From positions 310,001-374,000 of the forward strand of contig NZ_JACWMS010000002.1 in NCBI RefSeq assembly GCF_014673215.1: DNA of 64,000 nucleotides. Reading direction: 5' to 3'. This document shows, piece by piece, positions 34,651-44,172 of the stretch. The notes under the pieces were generated by a model. That model saw only the letters and a program-made list of their open reading frames with translations. It was not told the origin of the DNA and did no database searches. Source of the DNA: Gordonia hankookensis. GTDB taxonomy: Bacteria; Actinomycetota; Actinomycetes; Mycobacteriales; Mycobacteriaceae. Position 1 is the first letter of the stretch. The number at the start of each line of letters is the position of its first letter. A program made the translations under genes and the position numbers.

Positions 34651-35324
34651 CGGGCACCTCCTACGGTTGCTGATGTCAGCGGCAGCCTGACCCCGCCGAC
34701 GGCGGCCATGGTCGCGACGACGGCCGCGAGCAGTACGAGTTCGCCGAGGTTTCCTATCCACAGGACCGCGCTGCCGGCCGCTGCCGCGATCAGCATGACG
34801 ATCGCGCCGATGAAAAGCCAGGGGAAACCCACACGGCGCCATGCCATCACACCGAGGACGATCAGCGCGAGGATGGTGATGATGGCCGGCAGCGGTGGTC
34901 CTTGCGCCTGCGCGTTCACGTATCGCAGCGCGTCACCCGCATCTTCGGGGACCAGTCTGGCCCGGACGATGTCCTCGACCACACCGATCGCGATGAGCAT
35001 CGCGACCAGCGCCCAGCCCGCGAGCGCGATGTTCCGGTCGCGTATCTGCGTCACACCCAGACGACCGACCAGGACCCCGGCGACGACGATCAGAAGCGGG
35101 GTGACGATCGCGTGAATCCAGAAGCGCGGCAAGTTGATCGCGAGCAACACGTCGCCGTAACCGATCAGACGACCGATGGCCACCGCGACATTGTCATATG
35201 CGAGACCGACCAGGATGGCCGCGACGACCACCGCGAGCCCGCCGACCCGCGCCCGCAGACGCACAGCGACAATGCACAACCCGAGCATGGCGACGCCGAT
35301 GGCCGCCATGATCAGGGAGGTCAT
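34647..35324 (-). CDS. Multi-pass membrane protein of unknown function
   Basis: A 225-residue protein with about seven hydrophobic segments (for example [56 protein letters not shown]). [14 protein letters not shown] motif with a charged [10 protein letters not shown] neighbour recurs in actinobacterial uncharacterised membrane proteins. I cannot name a family. It overlaps purQ by one base at its start and the aminopeptidase TTG by four bases at its end, so the four genes purS-purQ-this-pepC behave as one translationally coupled operon. Confidence 0.75.
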   Translation of the reverse strand: MTSLIMAAIGVAMLGLCIVAVRLRARVGGLAVVVAAILVGLAYDNVAVAIGRLIGYGDVLLAINLPRFWIHAIVTPLLIVVAGVLVGRLGVTQIRDRNIALAGWALVAMLIAIGVVEDIVRARLVPEDAGDALRYVNAQAQGPPLPAIITILALIVLGVMAWRRVGFPWLFIGAIVMLIAAAAGSAVLWIGNLGELVLLAAVVATMAAVGGVRLPLTSATVGGAR

Positions 35325-36004
35325 CAGGCGGCGGCGAGCACGGAATCGATCACCGAATAGAAGAGTCCCAGACCGTCGTCGCTGGGTCCGGTCAGCGCCT
35401 CGGTGGCGTGCTCCGGGTGCGGCATCAGTCCGACGATGCGGCCGTCGGCGCTGGAGATCCCGGCGATGTCGAGTGCCGAGCCGTTCGGATTGCCTCCGGA
35501 ATAGGTGAACACGATGCGACCCTCACCCTCGAGCTCCTCGAGTGTGGCCTGCGGTGCGACGTAGCGGCCCTCGCCGGACTTGAGCGGGATGAGGATCTCC
35601 GCGCCTCGCTCGAACCGGCTCGTCCACGTCGTCGTGTTCGATTCGACCTTCAGCCATTCGTCACGGCAGACGAAGTGCAGGCCCTCGTTACGGGTCAGCG
35701 CGCCCGGAAGCAGCCCCGCCTCACACAACACCTGGAAACCGTTGCAGATCCCGAGGACCGGCATCCCCTTGGTCGCCGCCTCCAGAACCGACCCCATCAC
35801 CGGCGCGAACCTGGCGATGGCGCCTGCACGCAGGTAATCGCCGTAGGAGAAGCCCCCCGGCACGATCACCGCATCGACATTCTTGAGGTCGGCGTCGCCG
35901 TGCCACAGTTCCACCGGCTCGGCACCGGCCAGTCGCGCCGCGCGCACCGCGTCGATGTCGTCGAGCGTGCCAGGGAAGGTGATGACCCCGATACGAGCAC
36001 TCAT
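35324..36004 (-). CDS. purQ: Phosphoribosylformylglycinamidine synthase subunit PurQ
   Basis: A 226-residue glutamine amidotransferase. [28 protein letters not shown] opens the protein; [19 protein letters not shown] has the nucleophile Cys, and MPHPEHATE gives the His/Glu of the triad. It supplies ammonia to PurL for the fourth step of purine synthesis. It is 10 bases downstream of purS. The catalytic subunit purL is not in the window. Confidence 0.97.
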   Translation of the reverse strand: MSARIGVITFPGTLDDIDAVRAARLAGAEPVELWHGDADLKNVDAVIVPGGFSYGDYLRAGAIARFAPVMGSVLEAATKGMPVLGICNGFQVLCEAGLLPGALTRNEGLHFVCRDEWLKVESNTTTWTSRFERGAEILIPLKSGEGRYVAPQATLEELEGEGRIVFTYSGGNPNGSALDIAGISSADGRIVGLMPHPEHATEALTGPSDDGLGLFYSVIDSVLAAA

Positions 36005-36014
36005 GAATCGGCCC

Positions 36015-36254
36015 TCAGTCCGCGACGCGCGAGACGTTGAAGTTCTCGATCACCGTGTTGGTGAGCAACTCCTCGGCGATACGTTCGAGCGCCAGGTCGT
36101 CGACCGAGTCGTCGACCTCGAGTTCGAACCGCTTGCCCTGCCGGACGTCGGCGATCCCGGAGAATCCCAGCCGACCCAGGGCTCCCACGATCGCCTGCCC
36201 TTGCGGGTCGAGGATCTCGGCCTTCGGCATCACGTCGACCACCACTCGCGCCAT
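36015..36254 (-). CDS. purS: Phosphoribosylformylglycinamidine synthase subunit PurS
   Basis: A 79-residue protein starting [20 protein letters not shown], continuing [21 protein letters not shown], a complete PurS. It bridges PurL and PurQ in the FGAM synthase complex. The start ATG 36254 has GGAGC nearby; longer frames upstream are not protein-like. It is the first gene of the purS-purQ unit, with a strong hairpin upstream separating it from the thiol peroxidase gene. Confidence 0.97.
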   Translation of the reverse strand: MARVVVDVMPKAEILDPQGQAIVGALGRLGFSGIADVRQGKRFELEVDDSVDDLALERIAEELLTNTVIENFNVSRVAD

Positions 36255-36370
36255 GGGCACTTGCTCCGTTCTCGCTGGTGCGCTGTTCAGCGAACACCTT
36301 ACCGGGTGGTCGCGGGCCACACGGCGTCTGCATCGCTGCGCCGTGCTGCACGACCGGACACACACTCACA

Positions 36371-36415
36371 TCGATCGGCCCGACTCCCCGCCGATCGGGG
36401 AATCGGGCCGATCGA
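36371..36415. terminator. 20-base-stem hairpin downstream of the glutathione peroxidase gene
   Basis: Arms 36371-36390 and 36396-36415 pair over 20 bases with one mismatch and a loop of 5 (CCGAT). It lies just after the glutathione peroxidase stop on the minus strand and upstream of purS, so it should end the peroxidase transcript. Confidence 0.8.
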
Positions 36416-36438
36416 CGAGTCGACCTGCCGCCGTTGGG

Positions 36439-36921
36439 TCAGAGAGCCGCTTCGATGGCCGAGATCACCGCCGGGTCGTCCGGCTCGGTGCGGGGACGGA
36501 AGCGATTGATCACCGTGCCGTCGGCGCCGACGAGGAACTTCTCGAAGTTCCACTGCACGTCGCCCGCCTCACCGTCCGCGTCGGTCGCCTTGGTCAGCTC
36601 GGCATAGAGCGGGTGCTGGTCCTCGCCCTTGACGTCGGCCTTCTCCAGGAGAGGAAAGGTGACGCCGTAACTGGTCGAGCAGAAGGTGGCGATCTCTTCG
36701 GCGGTGCCGGGCTCCTGACCCATGAACTGATTGCACGGCATGCCGACGACGGTCAGACCGCGGTCACCATAGGTCTTCGCGATCTCCTCGAGGCCGGTGT
36801 ACTGCGGGGTCAGGCCGCATTTGCTCGCCACATTGACGACCAGCATCGGTCCGGGGAGGGCGGAGAGATCGAGCGCGCTGCCATCGAGCGCCTTGACGGG
36901 GATGTCCTTGACGTTGCTCAC
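36439..36921 (-). CDS. Glutathione peroxidase-family thiol peroxidase
   Basis: A 160-residue protein. VVNVASKCGLTPQYTGLEE has the peroxidatic Cys, GMPCNQFMGQEPGT the Gln and resolving-type Cys, and VQWNFEKFLV the Trp-Asn pair. The Cys (not Sec) form usually takes electrons from thioredoxin; it reduces H2O2 and organic peroxides. I chose GTG 36921 (SNVKDIPVKALDG); the frame is open upstream but the extra residues are not family-like. It stands alone between purS and the MarR/efflux pair. Confidence 0.9.
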   Translation of the reverse strand: MSNVKDIPVKALDGSALDLSALPGPMLVVNVASKCGLTPQYTGLEEIAKTYGDRGLTVVGMPCNQFMGQEPGTAEEIATFCSTSYGVTFPLLEKADVKGEDQHPLYAELTKATDADGEAGDVQWNFEKFLVGADGTVINRFRPRTEPDDPAVISAIEAAL

Positions 36922-37063
36922 CCCTTCGACGCTATCGCAGCCTGGAGATCGGAGGCGGATATCACCCCCGGTATGACCCCCGTCACTGCGCGGCATCCGT
37001 TATGCCGGATCTCACCGTTACTTGCGTTTCCGAAATAGTTGCGTAGGCGTTAGTTTTGTATCC

Positions 37064-37633
37064 GTGGCCGAAACCCCGACGCAGATCCGCGACTCGTCCC
37101 CCGCTCCCGCGGGTTCAGTCGACGCCGCCTGCGACATGCTCACCGGCTTCCTCGACCGGCTCGCCTGCATGGGCAAGGCGCACACCATGGACACCCTCGC
37201 CGCCACCGAGCTGACGTTCTCCCAACTGCGCGTTCTGTTCGCACTCGGAGCGCACGGTGACGGAGTCGAGTGCATGTCGGTCCACGAGATCGCCGATCAG
37301 GTCAACCTGTCGCTGGCCGCCGCGGGCCGGACGGTCGACAAACTCGTCGGTACCGGGCTCGTCGATCGCCGCGAGGACGCGGCCGACCGTCGGGTCAAAC
37401 GGGTGTCACTGACCACTGAGGGCCGGCAGATCGTCGACTCCCAGCTGAGCATCAAACAGGACCTGATCCGCGGTTTCATCGGCCGACTTCCCGAGCCGCT
37501 GCGACGGGGCCTGTGCGGCGCCCTGAACCCCATCGTCGACAACGAGGTCGACTATTTCTCCGGTATCGGCGACCCGTCCCCGGCCTCCGATCCTGCCCCT
37601 CCATCGGACAGTTCACAGAAAGCCAATTCATGA
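37064..37633 (+). CDS. MarR-family regulator of the adjacent efflux pump
   Basis: A 189-residue MarR protein. ELTFSQLRVLFALGAHG, SVHEIADQVNLSLAAAGRTVDKLVGTGLVDRREDAADRR and VSLTTEGRQIV are the HTH and wing. The start GTG 37064 has TAGTTT about 8 bases upstream and no ribosome site, so the transcript may be leaderless. TTGCGT is repeated 17 bases apart upstream (37022-37027, 37039-37044). Its stop overlaps the efflux gene start (ATGA), so it controls its own operon. Confidence 0.9.
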   Translation: MAETPTQIRDSSPAPAGSVDAACDMLTGFLDRLACMGKAHTMDTLAATELTFSQLRVLFALGAHGDGVECMSVHEIADQVNLSLAAAGRTVDKLVGTGLVDRREDAADRRVKRVSLTTEGRQIVDSQLSIKQDLIRGFIGRLPEPLRRGLCGALNPIVDNEVDYFSGIGDPSPASDPAPPSDSSQKANS

Positions 37634-39183
37634 CCTCCTCGTCAACGCCGGCGCACGCACACGCGGGCCCGCCGGACACCAAGCTCGACCGGCACATCCT
37701 GATCGTCGCCGGCGTGGTCGTGCTGGGCGCGATCATGTCGATCCTCGACGTCACCGTTGTGTCGGTGGCACAGAACACCTTCCAGCAGGAGTTCGGCACC
37801 GACGCCGCCGGTGCGGCCTGGACGATGACCGGCTACACGCTGGCGCTCGCCGCGGTCATCCCGCTGTCCAGCTGGGCCGCAGCACGTTTCGGCACCAAGA
37901 AGGTCTATCTCACGTCTCTGGTGCTGTTCGTCATCGGTTCGGCACTGTGCGCCCTGGCCTGGAACATCGGATCGCTGGTCGCGTTCCGCGTCATCCAGGG
38001 TCTCGGCGGTGGCCTGCTGATGCCCATCGGCATGATGATCCTGACCAAGGCGGCCGGGCCGGAGCGCGTCGGTTCGGTGATGGCCGTGCTCGGCATCCCG
38101 ATGCTCCTCGGTCCCATCGCAGGTCCCATCCTGGGCGGCCTGCTCATCGAGAAGGCCTCGTGGCACTGGGTGTTCCTGATCAACGTGCCGATCGGCATCG
38201 TCGCGATCATCTACTCGTGGTTCGCACTGCGCAACGACGAGGAGACCTCCCGGCCGTCCATCGACTTCGTCGGGCTCCTGTTGCTCTCCCCAGGTCTGGC
38301 GTTGTTCCTGTACGGCATCTCGTCGAGTAGCGAGGCGGGTACGTTCATCTCGGCCAAGGTCCTGGTGCCGGCCATCATCGGTGCCGTCTTGATCGCCGGG
38401 TTCATCTGGCACGCACTGCGTAGTGACAAGCCACTCCTGGACCTGCGGCTGTTCCGCAACCGCACCCTCACCGTCGCGGTGATCTCGATGACGCTGTTCA
38501 TGATCGCCTTCTTCGGTGCGTCGCTCCTGTTCCCGCAGTACTTCATCGGCGTCCGCGGTGAAACGACGTTGTCTGCCGGTCTGCTACTGGCGCCGCAGGG
38601 TATCGGCGCGATGCTGACCATGCCGATCGCCGGCCGGATGACCGACAAGATCGGTCCCGGAAAGTTCGTGCTGTCCGGCATCGTCCTGATGTTCCTGGGC
38701 ATGGGCACCTTCGTGTTCGTCGGTGCGGAGACGTCGTACCTCATCCTGTGCGGCGCGCTGTTCGTCCAGGGCCTGGGCATGGGCATGACCATGATGCCGA
38801 TCATGACCGCCGCCCTGGCGACCCTGACCAACTCGCAGGTGCCTGACGGCTCCACGCTGGTGAACGTGGTCCAGCAGACCGCCTCGTCGATCGGTTCGGC
38901 CGTCATCGCGGTGATCCTGGCGACGAATCTCAAGAACGCGCCGGAGGGAATGCTCGCCATCGTGTCCAACACGGCACCGGACAAGCTCCCCGCCGGCATG
39001 CAGGGCGCACCCGTTCCGACCTCGTTCTTCGAGGCTGCGGCGAACGCCTTCGGTTCGACCTTCGTCGTCGGCGCGATCCTGATCGCACTCACGCTGATCC
39101 CCGCGTTCTTCCTCCCCCGCAAGAAGATCGCATCCTCGCTGACCGAAGAGGACATGGACCGCGCGCCGATCGTCATGCACTGA
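37630..39183 (+). CDS. DHA2-type MFS drug efflux transporter (EmrB/QacA)
   Basis: A 517-residue transporter with about 14 membrane segments. ILDVTVVSVAQNTFQQEF is the D1 motif of DHA2 pumps, and GGGLLMPIGMMILTKAAGPERVGSV and GPILGGLLIEKASWHWVFLINVP are motif C/loop signatures. It exports hydrophobic drugs by proton antiport. Position and orientation match emrB (Rv0783c) next to ptrB in M. tuberculosis as I recall. It is coupled to the MarR gene. A bidirectional hairpin ends it. Confidence 0.92.
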   Translation: MTSSSTPAHAHAGPPDTKLDRHILIVAGVVVLGAIMSILDVTVVSVAQNTFQQEFGTDAAGAAWTMTGYTLALAAVIPLSSWAAARFGTKKVYLTSLVLFVIGSALCALAWNIGSLVAFRVIQGLGGGLLMPIGMMILTKAAGPERVGSVMAVLGIPMLLGPIAGPILGGLLIEKASWHWVFLINVPIGIVAIIYSWFALRNDEETSRPSIDFVGLLLLSPGLALFLYGISSSSEAGTFISAKVLVPAIIGAVLIAGFIWHALRSDKPLLDLRLFRNRTLTVAVISMTLFMIAFFGASLLFPQYFIGVRGETTLSAGLLLAPQGIGAMLTMPIAGRMTDKIGPGKFVLSGIVLMFLGMGTFVFVGAETSYLILCGALFVQGLGMGMTMMPIMTAALATLTNSQVPDGSTLVNVVQQTASSIGSAVIAVILATNLKNAPEGMLAIVSNTAPDKLPAGMQGAPVPTSFFEAAANAFGSTFVVGAILIALTLIPAFFLPRKKIASSLTEEDMDRAPIVMH

Positions 39184-39212
39184 CAGTTCCGGCCGGGGTG
39201 GTGACACCTCGA

Positions 39213-39253
39213 GATCGCCGGCCGGGTACAGAATCTGTGCCCGGCCGGCGATC
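39213..39253. terminator. Bidirectional terminator between the efflux gene and ptrB
   Basis: GATCGCCGGCCGGG (39213-39226) pairs with 39240-39253 over 14 bases; a T-G wobble and ACAG/CTGT extend it to about 19 pairs with a 3-base loop. It lies between convergent stops. Confidence 0.85.
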
Positions 39254-39262
39254 ACCGGTTCG

Positions 39263-41410
39263 TCAGTCGGGTACGTAGGCCCCGGTCTGCTGGAGAATCC
39301 ACGCCAGCTCGAAGGCGACCTCTTCCCACTGCTTGTAGCGGCCACTGACGCCGCCATGGCCTGCCGACATCTCCGTCTTGAGCAGCACCAGATTGTCCGA
39401 GGTGCTCATTTCCTGTAGACGTGCCACCCATTTCGCGGCCTCGGTGAACAGCACGCGGGTGTCGTTGAGCGAGGTGAGGGCCAGGATCGGCGGATAGGGC
39501 TTGGCCCCGACGTTCTCATACGGCGAGTATGTCTTCATGTAGGCGTAGACGTCCGGGTCGTGCAGGGGGTCTCCCCACTCGTCCCATTCGATCACCGTGA
39601 GCGGCAACGACGGATCGAGAATCGACGTCAGGGCGTCGACGAACGGCACCGAGGCGAGGATGCCGTTGAAGAGCTCCGGGGCCAGGTTCGCGACCGCGCC
39701 CATCAGCAGGCCACCGGCCGAACCACCTTCGGCCACCATCTGTTTCGGCGTGGTCCAGCCGGATTCGACCAGGTACCCGGCCGCATCGACGAAGTCGGTG
39801 AAGGTGTTCTTCTTGGTGAGGGTCTTCCCGTTGTCGTACCAGTATCGACCCATCTCGCCGCCACCGCGGATGTGGGCGAGAACGAACACCACCCCGCGGT
39901 CGAGCATCGACAGCCTCGACACCGAGAACCCGGGATCGATGCTCGTCTCGTACGACCCGTAGCCGTACAGCAGCAGGGGTGCGGGACGGTTGTCGTCGAC
40001 ACCCTTGCGCCGCACGATCGACAACGGGATCCTCGTACCGTCGGCCGCCGTCGCCCACTCACGTGACTGCACGTAATCGGCCGGGTCGTATCCGCCGAGA
40101 ACCGGCTGCCGCTTGAGCAGGGTGCGTTCGCCGGTGGCGACGTCGAGATCGAGCAACTCGGTCGGCTCGATGAAACTGGCGTATCCGATGCGCAGTTTCG
40201 GCGTCACCCACTCCGGATTGCCCCCAAGTCCCGCCGACGACAATTCCTGCTCGAACTCGATCTCGTGAAAGTCTGCGGGAGCAGGGATTCCGTCGATGGC
40301 ACGCAGATCGGCAATGGCGAGCTTCGGAAGTGCCGCATGGCGGTAGGACAGCACGAGGTAATCACGGAAGGCGTCGAGATCCTCGATCCGACGCTGCGGG
40401 TCGTGTGCGATGAACTCACGCCGGGCCGACGGATCGTCGACCGGTGCGATGTCGATGGCGAAGTTCTCCGCCTTCACCCCGTCACGGATGTCGTTGTGCA
40501 CGACCACGTAGTAGTCGTCGCCGGAGATCACGGCGTGCTCGACGCTGTATTCGACACCTTCGACCCGCGGCGCGATGCTGCGGAACTCTCCGGTCGGGTC
40601 GTCGGCGGCGAGCACGTACACCTCGGAGGTGATCTTGGACCCCACGCCGATCATCAGGTACTTGTCGCTTCGGGTGGAGCCCATGCCGACCCAGTACCGC
40701 TCGTCGGGCTCGTGGAACACCCGCACGTCGTCGGTACCCGCACCCATGTCGTGACGCCACACCGTGTCCGGGCGCCATGCGTCGTCGACGGTCTGGTAGA
40801 AGACGTGCTGGGCATCCGACGACCACACCGCACCGCCCGCGGTGTCGGCGATCTGGTCGTCGAGGAGTTCGCCGGTGCGAAGGTTCTTGAACCGCAACAG
40901 ATACCGCTCGTCACCGACGGTGTCGGTACTGTAGGCAAGCCAGTCACCGTCGTCGCTGACCGAGAGTGCACCCAGGCTGAAGAAGTCGTGGCCCTCGGCC
41001 TCGACGTTGGCGTCGAGAAGGACCTGTTCACCCGGGAGCGTCGCATCCGCGACGACCTCCGGCGGAGTCCAGTCGTCGTCGGCGGAGATCGGGCAACGAC
41101 ACCGGATCGCGTACTGCTTGCCCTCTTCGGTCCGTGCGTAATACCAGTACCGGCCACGGCGGCTGGGCACCGACATGTCGGTTTCCTGTGTGCGACTCTT
41201 GATCTCGCCGAAGATCTGCTTGCGCAGTCCGTCGAGCTGCGCCGTGTGTGTCTCGGTGAACGCGTTCTGCGCCTCGAGATAGGCCACGACCTCAGGATCT
41301 TCCTTGTCCCGCAACCATTCGTACTCGTCGACGAAGGTGTCACCATGGTGGACACGTTCGCTCGGCACTTTCTTGGCCACCGGGGCGGCGACGTCGGACT
41401 TCACCATCAT
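39263..41410 (-). CDS. ptrB: Prolyl oligopeptidase-family protease II (oligopeptidase B)
   Basis: A 715-residue S9A serine peptidase. The N-terminal propeller opens SERVHHGDTFVDEYEWLRDKEDPEV. The catalytic domain has AEGGSAGGLLMG (nucleophile Ser), an Asp in LTSLNDTRV and His in SAGHGGVSGRYKQWEE. It cuts after basic residues in short peptides. M. tuberculosis has a split ptrB (Rv0781/0782) at the same place after purC; here it is intact. The first codons are ATG ATG GTG after AGGAG, so the true start may be any of the three. It is 3 bases from purC. Confidence 0.94.
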   Translation of the reverse strand: MMVKSDVAAPVAKKVPSERVHHGDTFVDEYEWLRDKEDPEVVAYLEAQNAFTETHTAQLDGLRKQIFGEIKSRTQETDMSVPSRRGRYWYYARTEEGKQYAIRCRCPISADDDWTPPEVVADATLPGEQVLLDANVEAEGHDFFSLGALSVSDDGDWLAYSTDTVGDERYLLRFKNLRTGELLDDQIADTAGGAVWSSDAQHVFYQTVDDAWRPDTVWRHDMGAGTDDVRVFHEPDERYWVGMGSTRSDKYLMIGVGSKITSEVYVLAADDPTGEFRSIAPRVEGVEYSVEHAVISGDDYYVVVHNDIRDGVKAENFAIDIAPVDDPSARREFIAHDPQRRIEDLDAFRDYLVLSYRHAALPKLAIADLRAIDGIPAPADFHEIEFEQELSSAGLGGNPEWVTPKLRIGYASFIEPTELLDLDVATGERTLLKRQPVLGGYDPADYVQSREWATAADGTRIPLSIVRRKGVDDNRPAPLLLYGYGSYETSIDPGFSVSRLSMLDRGVVFVLAHIRGGGEMGRYWYDNGKTLTKKNTFTDFVDAAGYLVESGWTTPKQMVAEGGSAGGLLMGAVANLAPELFNGILASVPFVDALTSILDPSLPLTVIEWDEWGDPLHDPDVYAYMKTYSPYENVGAKPYPPILALTSLNDTRVLFTEAAKWVARLQEMSTSDNLVLLKTEMSAGHGGVSGRYKQWEEVAFELAWILQQTGAYVPD

Positions 41411-41413
41411 CTC

Positions 41414-42304
41414 CTACTCGTGATCCGGCCAGTCGGCGAAGGATCTCTGCGAAATCCACTCGTAGGCCTCGATATAGCGTTCTCGGGTTCGATGCACCAC
41501 CGAGTCCGGCAACGACGGGGGTGGCTGATCGGCCACCCGATCCCAGCCGGAGTCCGGTCCCGTCAGCCAGTTCCGCACGATCTGCTTGTCGAAACTCGGC
41601 TGCACCTCGCCGGGCCGATACGTCGCCGCCTCCCAGTACCGTGACGAATCCGGGGTCAGTACCTCGTCGGCCAGCACGAGCTCGCCGTCGTCGCCGAGAC
41701 CGAATTCGAACTTGGTGTCGGCCAGGATGATTCCGCGCTCGGCAGCGATCCGCGCGCCGCGCCCGTAGATGTCGAGAGTCACCGCACGCAATCGCTCCGC
41801 GCGTTCGGCGCCCTCTTGCTCCACCACCCTCTCGAAACTGATGTTCTCGTCGTGGTCGCCCTGCGCAGCTTTGGTGGCCGGGGTGAAGATCGGCTCGGGT
41901 AACGCGCTCGCCTCATCGAGTCCTGTCGGCAGTTCCACCCCGCACACGGCGCCCGTCGCACGGTAGTCGAGCAGGCCCGATCCGGTGAGGTATCCGCGCG
42001 CCACACACTCGACCTGCACCATCGGCAACTTGCGGACCACCATCGAGCGGCCGACGCACTCGGCCGGGATCCGCTCGTCGGTCGGCCCGCCTGCCAGATG
42101 GTTCGGCACCCCGAGCACATCGAACCAGTAGAAGCTCATCGCGGTCAGGATGCGGCCCTTGTCCGGTATCGCCGGACTGAGGATGTGGTCGTACGCCGAG
42201 ATCCGGTCCGAGGCGACCAGGAGAAGGGTGTTCGCGTCGATCTCGTAGATCTCGCGGACCTTCCCCGACGCCAGGTGCGTGTACGACTGCAGTTCAGGAC
42301 GCAT
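41414..42304 (-). CDS. purC: SAICAR synthase (PurC)
   Basis: A 296-residue enzyme that joins aspartate to CAIR using [27 protein letters not shown] (nucleotide site), [25 protein letters not shown] and [10 protein letters not shown] are the conserved blocks in order. Length is normal. TAGGGT about 7 bases before ATG may be a -10 element. ptrB follows after 3 bases. Confidence 0.97.
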   Translation of the reverse strand: MRPELQSYTHLASGKVREIYEIDANTLLLVASDRISAYDHILSPAIPDKGRILTAMSFYWFDVLGVPNHLAGGPTDERIPAECVGRSMVVRKLPMVQVECVARGYLTGSGLLDYRATGAVCGVELPTGLDEASALPEPIFTPATKAAQGDHDENISFERVVEQEGAERAERLRAVTLDIYGRGARIAAERGIILADTKFEFGLGDDGELVLADEVLTPDSSRYWEAATYRPGEVQPSFDKQIVRNWLTGPDSGWDRVADQPPPSLPDSVVHRTRERYIEAYEWISQRSFADWPDHE

Positions 42305-42339
42305 GGCTTCGACCCTAGAGGTATGACATCCTGCATCGC

Positions 42340-42630
42340 ATGTCCGGTCCGTTGATCTCCATCACCTACTGCACACAATGCAACTGGCTGCTGCGGGCGT
42401 CGTGGATGGCGAGCGAGTTGCTCAACACGTTCGGCAGCGAGTTGGGCTCGGTGACACTGGTCCCGGGCACCGGGGGTGTGTTCCACGTCGACGTCGATGG
42501 GCAGCAGGTCTGGGAACGCAAACGCGACGGCGGGTTTCCCGACGTGGTGACGCTCAAACGCCTCGTCCGCGACACCGCGTTACCCGACTGGGATCTCGGG
42601 CACGCGGATCGCTCGGCGGATCCTTCGTGA
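42340..42630 (+). CDS. SelT/SelW/SelH (Rdx) family protein with CxxC
   Basis: A 96-residue thioredoxin-like protein. [21 protein letters not shown] carries CTQC, where selenoprotein W has Cxx[33 protein letters not shown] is the characteristic second half. It probably acts in thiol redox reactions; the bacterial partner is unknown. It is nested between the purB and purC genes on the other strand. Confidence 0.9.
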   Translation: MSGPLISITYCTQCNWLLRASWMASELLNTFGSELGSVTLVPGTGGVFHVDVDGQQVWERKRDGGFPDVVTLKRLVRDTALPDWDLGHADRSADPS

Positions 42631-42646
42631 CCTTCTTCCAGACGGG

Positions 42647-44074
42647 TCAGAGGATCGGTGCAGGCGCGTAACCGGCGGCGTCCGGGTAGTCGGCGATGAT
42701 CTTCTCCGCGGCGGCGACGACGTCGGCCACCTGCTGCTCAGCTGCGCCGACGAACACCGTCTTGTCGGCGAGGAGCGCGTCGAGCTCGGCACGATCGAGC
42801 GGAATGCGGTCGTCACCCGCCAACCGATCGAGCAGATCCGGCTCCCGCCCCTGCTCACGCATGGCGAGGGCGACCGCAACCGCGTTCTCCTTGATCGCCT
42901 CGTGTGCGGTCTCGCGACCGACACCGGCCCGCACCGACGCCATCAGCACCTTGGTGGTCGCCAGGAACGGCAGGTAGCGGTCGAGCTCGTTGGCGATCAC
43001 GGCCGGATAGGCGCCGAACTCGGCGAGCACGGTCAGGAAGGTCTCCATGAGCCCGTCGATGGCGAAGAAAGCATCCGGCAACGCGACGCGACGCACGACC
43101 GAACAGAAGACGTCACCCTCGTTCCACTGCGCCCCGGCGAGCTCCGCGGCCATCGAACCGTAGCCACGAAGGATCACCTGGAGTCCGTTGACCCGCTCAC
43201 AGCTGCGCGTGTTCATCTTGTGCGGCATGGCCGAGCTGCCGACCTGCCCCGGCTGGAACCCCTCGGTGACCAGTTCGTGGCCGGCCATCAGGCGGATGGT
43301 GTGGGCCAGCGACGACGGACCGGCGGCGACCTGGACCAGCGCCGACACCACGTCGTGGTCGAGCGACCGCGGATAGATCTGACCCACGGACGTCAGGGAA
43401 CGCGCAAAACCGAGATGATCGGCGACGCGCGCCTCGAGGTCGGCGAGCTTGGTGGCGTCACCGCCGAGGAGGTCGAGCATGTCCTGCGAGGTCCCCATCG
43501 GCCCCTTGATGCCACGCAGCGGGTAGCGATCGATGAGCTCACGTAGCCGGGTGAGAGCGATCATCAGTTCGTCGGCGGCGCTCGCGAACCGCTTGCCGAG
43601 CGTGGTGGCCTGGGCGGCCACGTTGTGACTGCGGCCTGCCATCACCACCGTCGAGTACTGCGCGGCCCGCTCGGCGATGCGCGCGAGCACCGCGACGCCG
43701 TGCGCGTGTACATGCTCGAGCGAGCGGAGGATCTGCAGCTGCTCGACGTTCTCGGTGAGGTCTCGGCTGGTCATCCCCTTGTGGATCTGCTCATGCCCGG
43801 CCAGGGCATTGAACTCCTCGATCCGCGCCTTCACGTCGTGGCGGGTGACCCGCTCCCGTTCGGCGATGGATGCGAGGTCGATCTGGCCGACGACCTTCTC
43901 GTAGTCGGCGATCGCACCGTCGGGGACGTCGATGCCCAGGTCGCGCTGGGCCTTGAGGACGGCGATCCACAGCTGGCGCTCGAGGGCGATCTTGTGACGC
44001 GACGACCAGAGTTCCGCGAGGTCCGCGGAGGCATAACGACTGGCCAGAACGTTGGAGATGGCAGGCTTCGACAC
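42647..44074 (-). CDS. purB: Adenylosuccinate lyase (PurB)
   Basis: A 475-residue enzyme of the fumarase/aspartase superfamily. GSSAMPHKMNTRSCERV is the signature loop with the catalytic Ser. EEFNALAGHEQIHKGMTSRDLTENVEQLQ and GRSHNVAAQATTLGKRF hold the substrate and base residues. It cleaves SAICAR and adenylosuccinate. I take GTG 44074 (SKPAISNVLASRY), with TACACT 6 bases upstream; a second GTG lies 2 codons earlier. It is not coupled to purC, being separated by the SelW-like gene. Confidence 0.96.
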   Translation of the reverse strand: MSKPAISNVLASRYASADLAELWSSRHKIALERQLWIAVLKAQRDLGIDVPDGAIADYEKVVGQIDLASIAERERVTRHDVKARIEEFNALAGHEQIHKGMTSRDLTENVEQLQILRSLEHVHAHGVAVLARIAERAAQYSTVVMAGRSHNVAAQATTLGKRFASAADELMIALTRLRELIDRYPLRGIKGPMGTSQDMLDLLGGDATKLADLEARVADHLGFARSLTSVGQIYPRSLDHDVVSALVQVAAGPSSLAHTIRLMAGHELVTEGFQPGQVGSSAMPHKMNTRSCERVNGLQVILRGYGSMAAELAGAQWNEGDVFCSVVRRVALPDAFFAIDGLMETFLTVLAEFGAYPAVIANELDRYLPFLATTKVLMASVRAGVGRETAHEAIKENAVAVALAMREQGREPDLLDRLAGDDRIPLDRAELDALLADKTVFVGAAEQQVADVVAAAEKIIADYPDAAGYAPAPIL

Positions 44075-44080
44075 GTGCAC

Positions 44081-44086
44081 AGTGTA
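44081..44086 (-). promoter_or_regulatory. Candidate -10 element for leaderless purB
   Basis: TACACT reads on the minus strand six bases before the GTG start of purB, with no ribosome site between. This is the usual layout of leaderless actinobacterial transcripts. Confidence 0.45.
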
Positions 44087-44144
44087 GTCGCGAGGGCCTC
44101 GACCCCTGCGACCGCGGTCACCCGAATGGCGTTTGATCGGCTCA

Positions 44145-44159
44145 GTCTCGTGATGAGAC
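44145..44159. promoter_or_regulatory. Candidate HxlR operator GTCTC-N5-GAGAC
   Basis: GTCTCGTGATGAGAC is a perfect 5+5 base dyad with a 5-base spacer, 13 bases before the HxlR start at 44173. It may be an autoregulatory site. Confidence 0.5.
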
Positions 44160-44172
44160 GTAGAATGACGAG

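Noticed and set aside
42378..42671. Alternative frame over the SelW-like gene
   Set aside because: The 42340-42630 frame carries the CTQCNW motif and typical Rdx sequence; the other does not.
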